64,000 nucleotides of DNA, taken from Bacillus sp. T3 (GTDB lineage: Bacteria > Bacillota > Bacilli > Bacillales > Cytobacillaceae). The notes beneath the pieces were generated by a model. That model was not told where the DNA came from, ran no database searches, and saw only the letters and a program-made list of their open reading frames with translations. This document shows positions 61,847 to 64,000 of the stretch, piece after piece. Both the position numbers and the translations under genes were made by a program. Within the stretch, counting starts at the first letter, position 1; every line of letters starts with the position of its first letter. The stretch is from assembly GCF_033449965.1 (NCBI RefSeq), contig NZ_CP137761.1, positions 806,001-870,000 of the forward strand, read 5' to 3'.

Positions 61847-62602
61847 TTGCCAAGAATTCGAGGTCCACTTCGGCGAAGAGGTCCTCTGCCTTTTCGATAT
61901 GTCTTTTTACTTACGATTGTCTTTTTTACTTTTTCAACAGCTATGGGTTTATGGCTGGTCAATGAGGGATTAAAACCAACATTGATTAGTTACGCAGAAT
62001 CACAAACACGGAAGATTGCCACGCTTGTTATTAGCAATGCGATTAATAAAAAAATTGCCAATGAAATGGAAATTGAAAACATTATTGAAACAGTTCCAGA
62101 TCAAGAGGGCATGTCAAAGTTAAATGCAGAAATTGTTAATCGCGTTAAGGCCGAAACAACCCATCTTATTCAAAAGAATTTAAAGGATGCCGAGAGTGGC
62201 AACCTGTCTGAGCTAGAACTATTAACTGATGTGGAATTTGAGAAAGCAGATAAGAACGATGTGGAGGGGATTGTTTACTACGTTCCACTTGGGCAAGCAA
62301 CGAATAATGCATTACTCGGAAATTTAGGGCCTAAAATCCCGATTCGTTTTACGGCGATTGGAGATGTTCGTTCAGATGTAAAGACAAGCATTAAAGATTT
62401 TGGAATTAATAATGCATATGTTCAGGTATATGTTCATCTTATCGTAAATGTTCAAATCATTATTCCTTTTGCGACAAAGGTTACGACCATTGATGAAAAT
62501 ATTCCAGTCGGTATGTTTATTATGAAAGGAAATGTTCCTCAGTACTATAATAATGGCAACGGGGGATCGTCACCAGCATTGCAATTGCCTGATAAAAAAT
62601 AA
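61847..62602 (+). CDS. yunB: Sporulation protein YunB
   Basis: This 251-aa protein starts at a TTG at 61847. A basic N-terminus and one membrane helix (YVFLLTIVFFTFSTAMGLWL) precede an extracytoplasmic domain. In B. subtilis YunB is SigE-dependent and needed for normal spores. It ends with a Gly/Asn-rich tail. Confidence 0.9.
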   Translation: MPRIRGPLRRRGPLPFRYVFLLTIVFFTFSTAMGLWLVNEGLKPTLISYAESQTRKIATLVISNAINKKIANEMEIENIIETVPDQEGMSKLNAEIVNRVKAETTHLIQKNLKDAESGNLSELELLTDVEFEKADKNDVEGIVYYVPLGQATNNALLGNLGPKIPIRFTAIGDVRSDVKTSIKDFGINNAYVQVYVHLIVNVQIIIPFATKVTTIDENIPVGMFIMKGNVPQYYNNGNGGSSPALQLPDKK

Positions 62603-62640
62603 TAAAAAAACAGGACTTCCCTTTGAAGGAGTCCTGTTAT
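62603..62640. terminator. Bidirectional terminator between yunB and lytH
   Basis: AACAGGACTTCC (62609-62620) pairs with GGAGTCCTGTT (62628-62638). An A run upstream serves the minus strand. It overlaps the lytH stop codon. Confidence 0.75.
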
Positions 62641-63635
62641 CTGTTTTTACGAGCTTTAAGCCTGTCCTGCCTTTCCCAAAGCTTTAAATGAGGAAAAGGA
62701 TCATACGACCATTCGGTATAGCCATTGTCCTTATACATGCCATAATGCAGATGAGGAGGGAATTTGCCGGAAGTTCCTGGAGGCCCATAGCCTGAGCTGC
62801 CGACACCACCAATTACTTTACCTGGTTCAACCACTTGACCAACCTTTAAGTCTTTAGTAAAACCGCTCAAATGAGCAAAGTAGTGATAATTATTATTGAT
62901 GTCACGAATACCGATGCGCCAGCCACCATATTTATTCCAGCCCTTCATTTCGATTATTCCATACGATGTAGCGCGTACTGGAACCCCGTAACCAGCAAAA
63001 ATATCTGTGCCCTCATGGATTCGGCGTCCACCCCATCCACGAGCATCCCCCCATGTGTTTTTATAGCTAAAATTGCTTCGAATTGGAACAGGGAAAGCAT
63101 GGTCATCTAAAGCAAGATGACCGAAGTGGCGATAGAGCTGAGCTTTGCCTATGATAATCCCAACCGTTTTATCTCGATGATAATACTCCCATAAGCCGAT
63201 TTTTATGTTTTCATGATCTACACCGTAGTTTAACAGGAAATTGGCAAAGGCATATAAAACATCTTCATCATCTTGAAGATTAGCCCTTCCATCTCCATTG
63301 CCGTCCATGCCCATTCCATCAAAGAATTGGATAGATGAAGGATTATTATCCTGAATATTTGGATTTAATAGCCCTGCCCATACTTCTGGCTTAAAATAAA
63401 TAGCAATGGTACCTTCAGCTTTCGGAATATCCTTCCGTGATAAACGAACACTGCGCTCATATTGATCGATTGCTGCAAGGTAATACCATGGAATATTCGA
63501 GATTGCTTCCACTTTTTTGTATAATTCCATTCTGTTCTGATACTTTTCAGCCTGTGCTTGGTTATTGGCATAGGTTTGATTTGATGATAATAAAAAGCTT
63601 GAGACGAGCATAATTAATAAGAGAACAAGCCGCAC
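62637..63635 (-). CDS. lytH: M23-family peptidoglycan endopeptidase
   Basis: This 332-aa protein starts at a GTG at 63635 (GAGAGGAGGATTGTT upstream); the frame extends further but lacks a site. A signal peptide (to about TYA) is followed by a lysozyme-like N-terminal part and a C-terminal M23 domain with zinc motifs HEGTD and HLHYG. In B. subtilis LytH trims L-alanine side chains in spore cortex. Position beside yunB fits. Confidence 0.92.
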   Translation of the reverse strand: MRLVLLLIMLVSSFLLSSNQTYANNQAQAEKYQNRMELYKKVEAISNIPWYYLAAIDQYERSVRLSRKDIPKAEGTIAIYFKPEVWAGLLNPNIQDNNPSSIQFFDGMGMDGNGDGRANLQDDEDVLYAFANFLLNYGVDHENIKIGLWEYYHRDKTVGIIIGKAQLYRHFGHLALDDHAFPVPIRSNFSYKNTWGDARGWGGRRIHEGTDIFAGYGVPVRATSYGIIEMKGWNKYGGWRIGIRDINNNYHYFAHLSGFTKDLKVGQVVEPGKVIGGVGSSGYGPPGTSGKFPPHLHYGMYKDNGYTEWSYDPFPHLKLWERQDRLKARKNR

Positions 63636-63819
63636 AACAATCCTCCTCTCTTTGTAAAAATAGAACGATGTAACTTTTTGCTTTTTGGTTTCGTATTTAT
63701 TTTGTGAGCTTCTGTAAAAAATCATTTATATCAATAAATGGTAATCGAGCACGTTGCTTGTTCTTGATTTTTCAATATGATACAGTGACAAATGAAAGAT
63801 GTACGAAGGGTGTGGAATT

Positions 63820-64000
63820 ATGAGTAAAAGACGAGAATTACAACGTAAACCAGAATGGTTAAAAATAAAACTAAATACAAATGAAAACTATGTCGGATTA
63901 AAAAAAATGATGAGGGAAAAAAGCTTACATACTGTATGTGAGGAAGCAAGATGCCCCAATATTCATGAATGCTGGGGTGAAAGAAGAACCGCAACCTTTA
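63820..64000 (+). CDS. lipA: Lipoyl synthase, 5' part only
   Basis: The first 60 codons start MSKRRELQRKPEWLKIKLNT after GAAGGGTGTGG and include CEEARCPNIHECW, the auxiliary-cluster cysteines of LipA. The gene runs off the window. It inserts sulfur into octanoyl groups, using clusters the Suf system would provide. Confidence 0.93.
   Translation, partial: MSKRRELQRKPEWLKIKLNTNENYVGLKKMMREKSLHTVCEEARCPNIHECWGERRTATF

Overview
The window is chromosomal DNA from a low-GC, endospore-forming Bacillaceae. It carries a three-gene spore germination operon, the spore-related genes yunB and lytH, strong AGGAGG-type ribosome binding sites, two SAM (S-box) riboswitches, FadR and Fur operators, and long blocks in Bacillus subtilis order. 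Those blocks are fadM-fadN-fadA-fadE-yusI-gcvH-yusF-yusE-yusD-met, then sufCDSUB, then yunF-yunD-yunC-yunB-lytH-lipA. A Neobacillus/Bacillus-like genus is my inference; no rRNA is present to fix it. No tRNA, rRNA or CRISPR array was seen.

Layout. 0-5 kb: a lactonase-family protein cut by the window edge, a YczE-type membrane protein, and gabT-gabD for GABA breakdown. 5-10 kb: a MoaD-like protein, a second small protein that also ends in Gly-Gly, a NERD-domain protein, a tungsten-type aldehyde:ferredoxin oxidoreductase and a divergent E1-like (MoeB/ThiF) enzyme. 10.4-11.9 kb: a complete IS256-family element with exact 8-bp target duplications. 12-24 kb: an AraC-type regulator, ammonium transporter, ppaC, a frameshifted AlaX-like editing protein, an AIM24-family protein, a CDF efflux pump, a small kinase, a frameshifted Gfo/Idh oxidoreductase, azoR and a MASE3-PAS sensor with no output domain. 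24.7-28 kb: the tungstate transporter tupABC and its regulator, which fits the tungsten enzyme 16 kb away. 28.6-33.6 kb: a frameshifted FtsW/RodA protein and the ger operon. 33.7-38.6 kb: a Fur-controlled siderophore uptake locus with an FhuF-type reductase. 38.7-48 kb: proline dehydrogenase, the FadR-controlled beta-oxidation operon and the yusI-gcvH-yusFED group. 48-52.5 kb: S-box-controlled metY and metNPQ. 52.8-58.3 kb: the suf Fe-S assembly operon. 58.5-64 kb: the yun genes, lytH and the start of lipA.

Three things stand out. (1) Intergenic arrays of a 20/21-bp phrase occur at 6.8, 15.6 and 59.8 kb. They use two interspersed unit types, TATGCACG (20 bp) and TATGATWCAAC (21 bp), and unit length follows unit type. 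A fourth array at 58.4 kb has the same period but a different phrase, TGGCAAGTAA. I know of no named family for these. (2) A GC-rich palindromic repeat of about 130-180 bp occurs five times in intact, nested, deleted or truncated form. (3) Five genes carry six single-base frameshifts, two of them in sufB, and three are an extra G that creates CCTGG. This looks more like systematic sequence error than gene decay. Functionally, the tungsten set (TupABC import, MoaD/E1 cofactor chemistry, AOR) and the iron/sulfur/lipoate set (siderophore uptake, Met/SAM control, Suf, GcvH, LipA) are the main connected themes.
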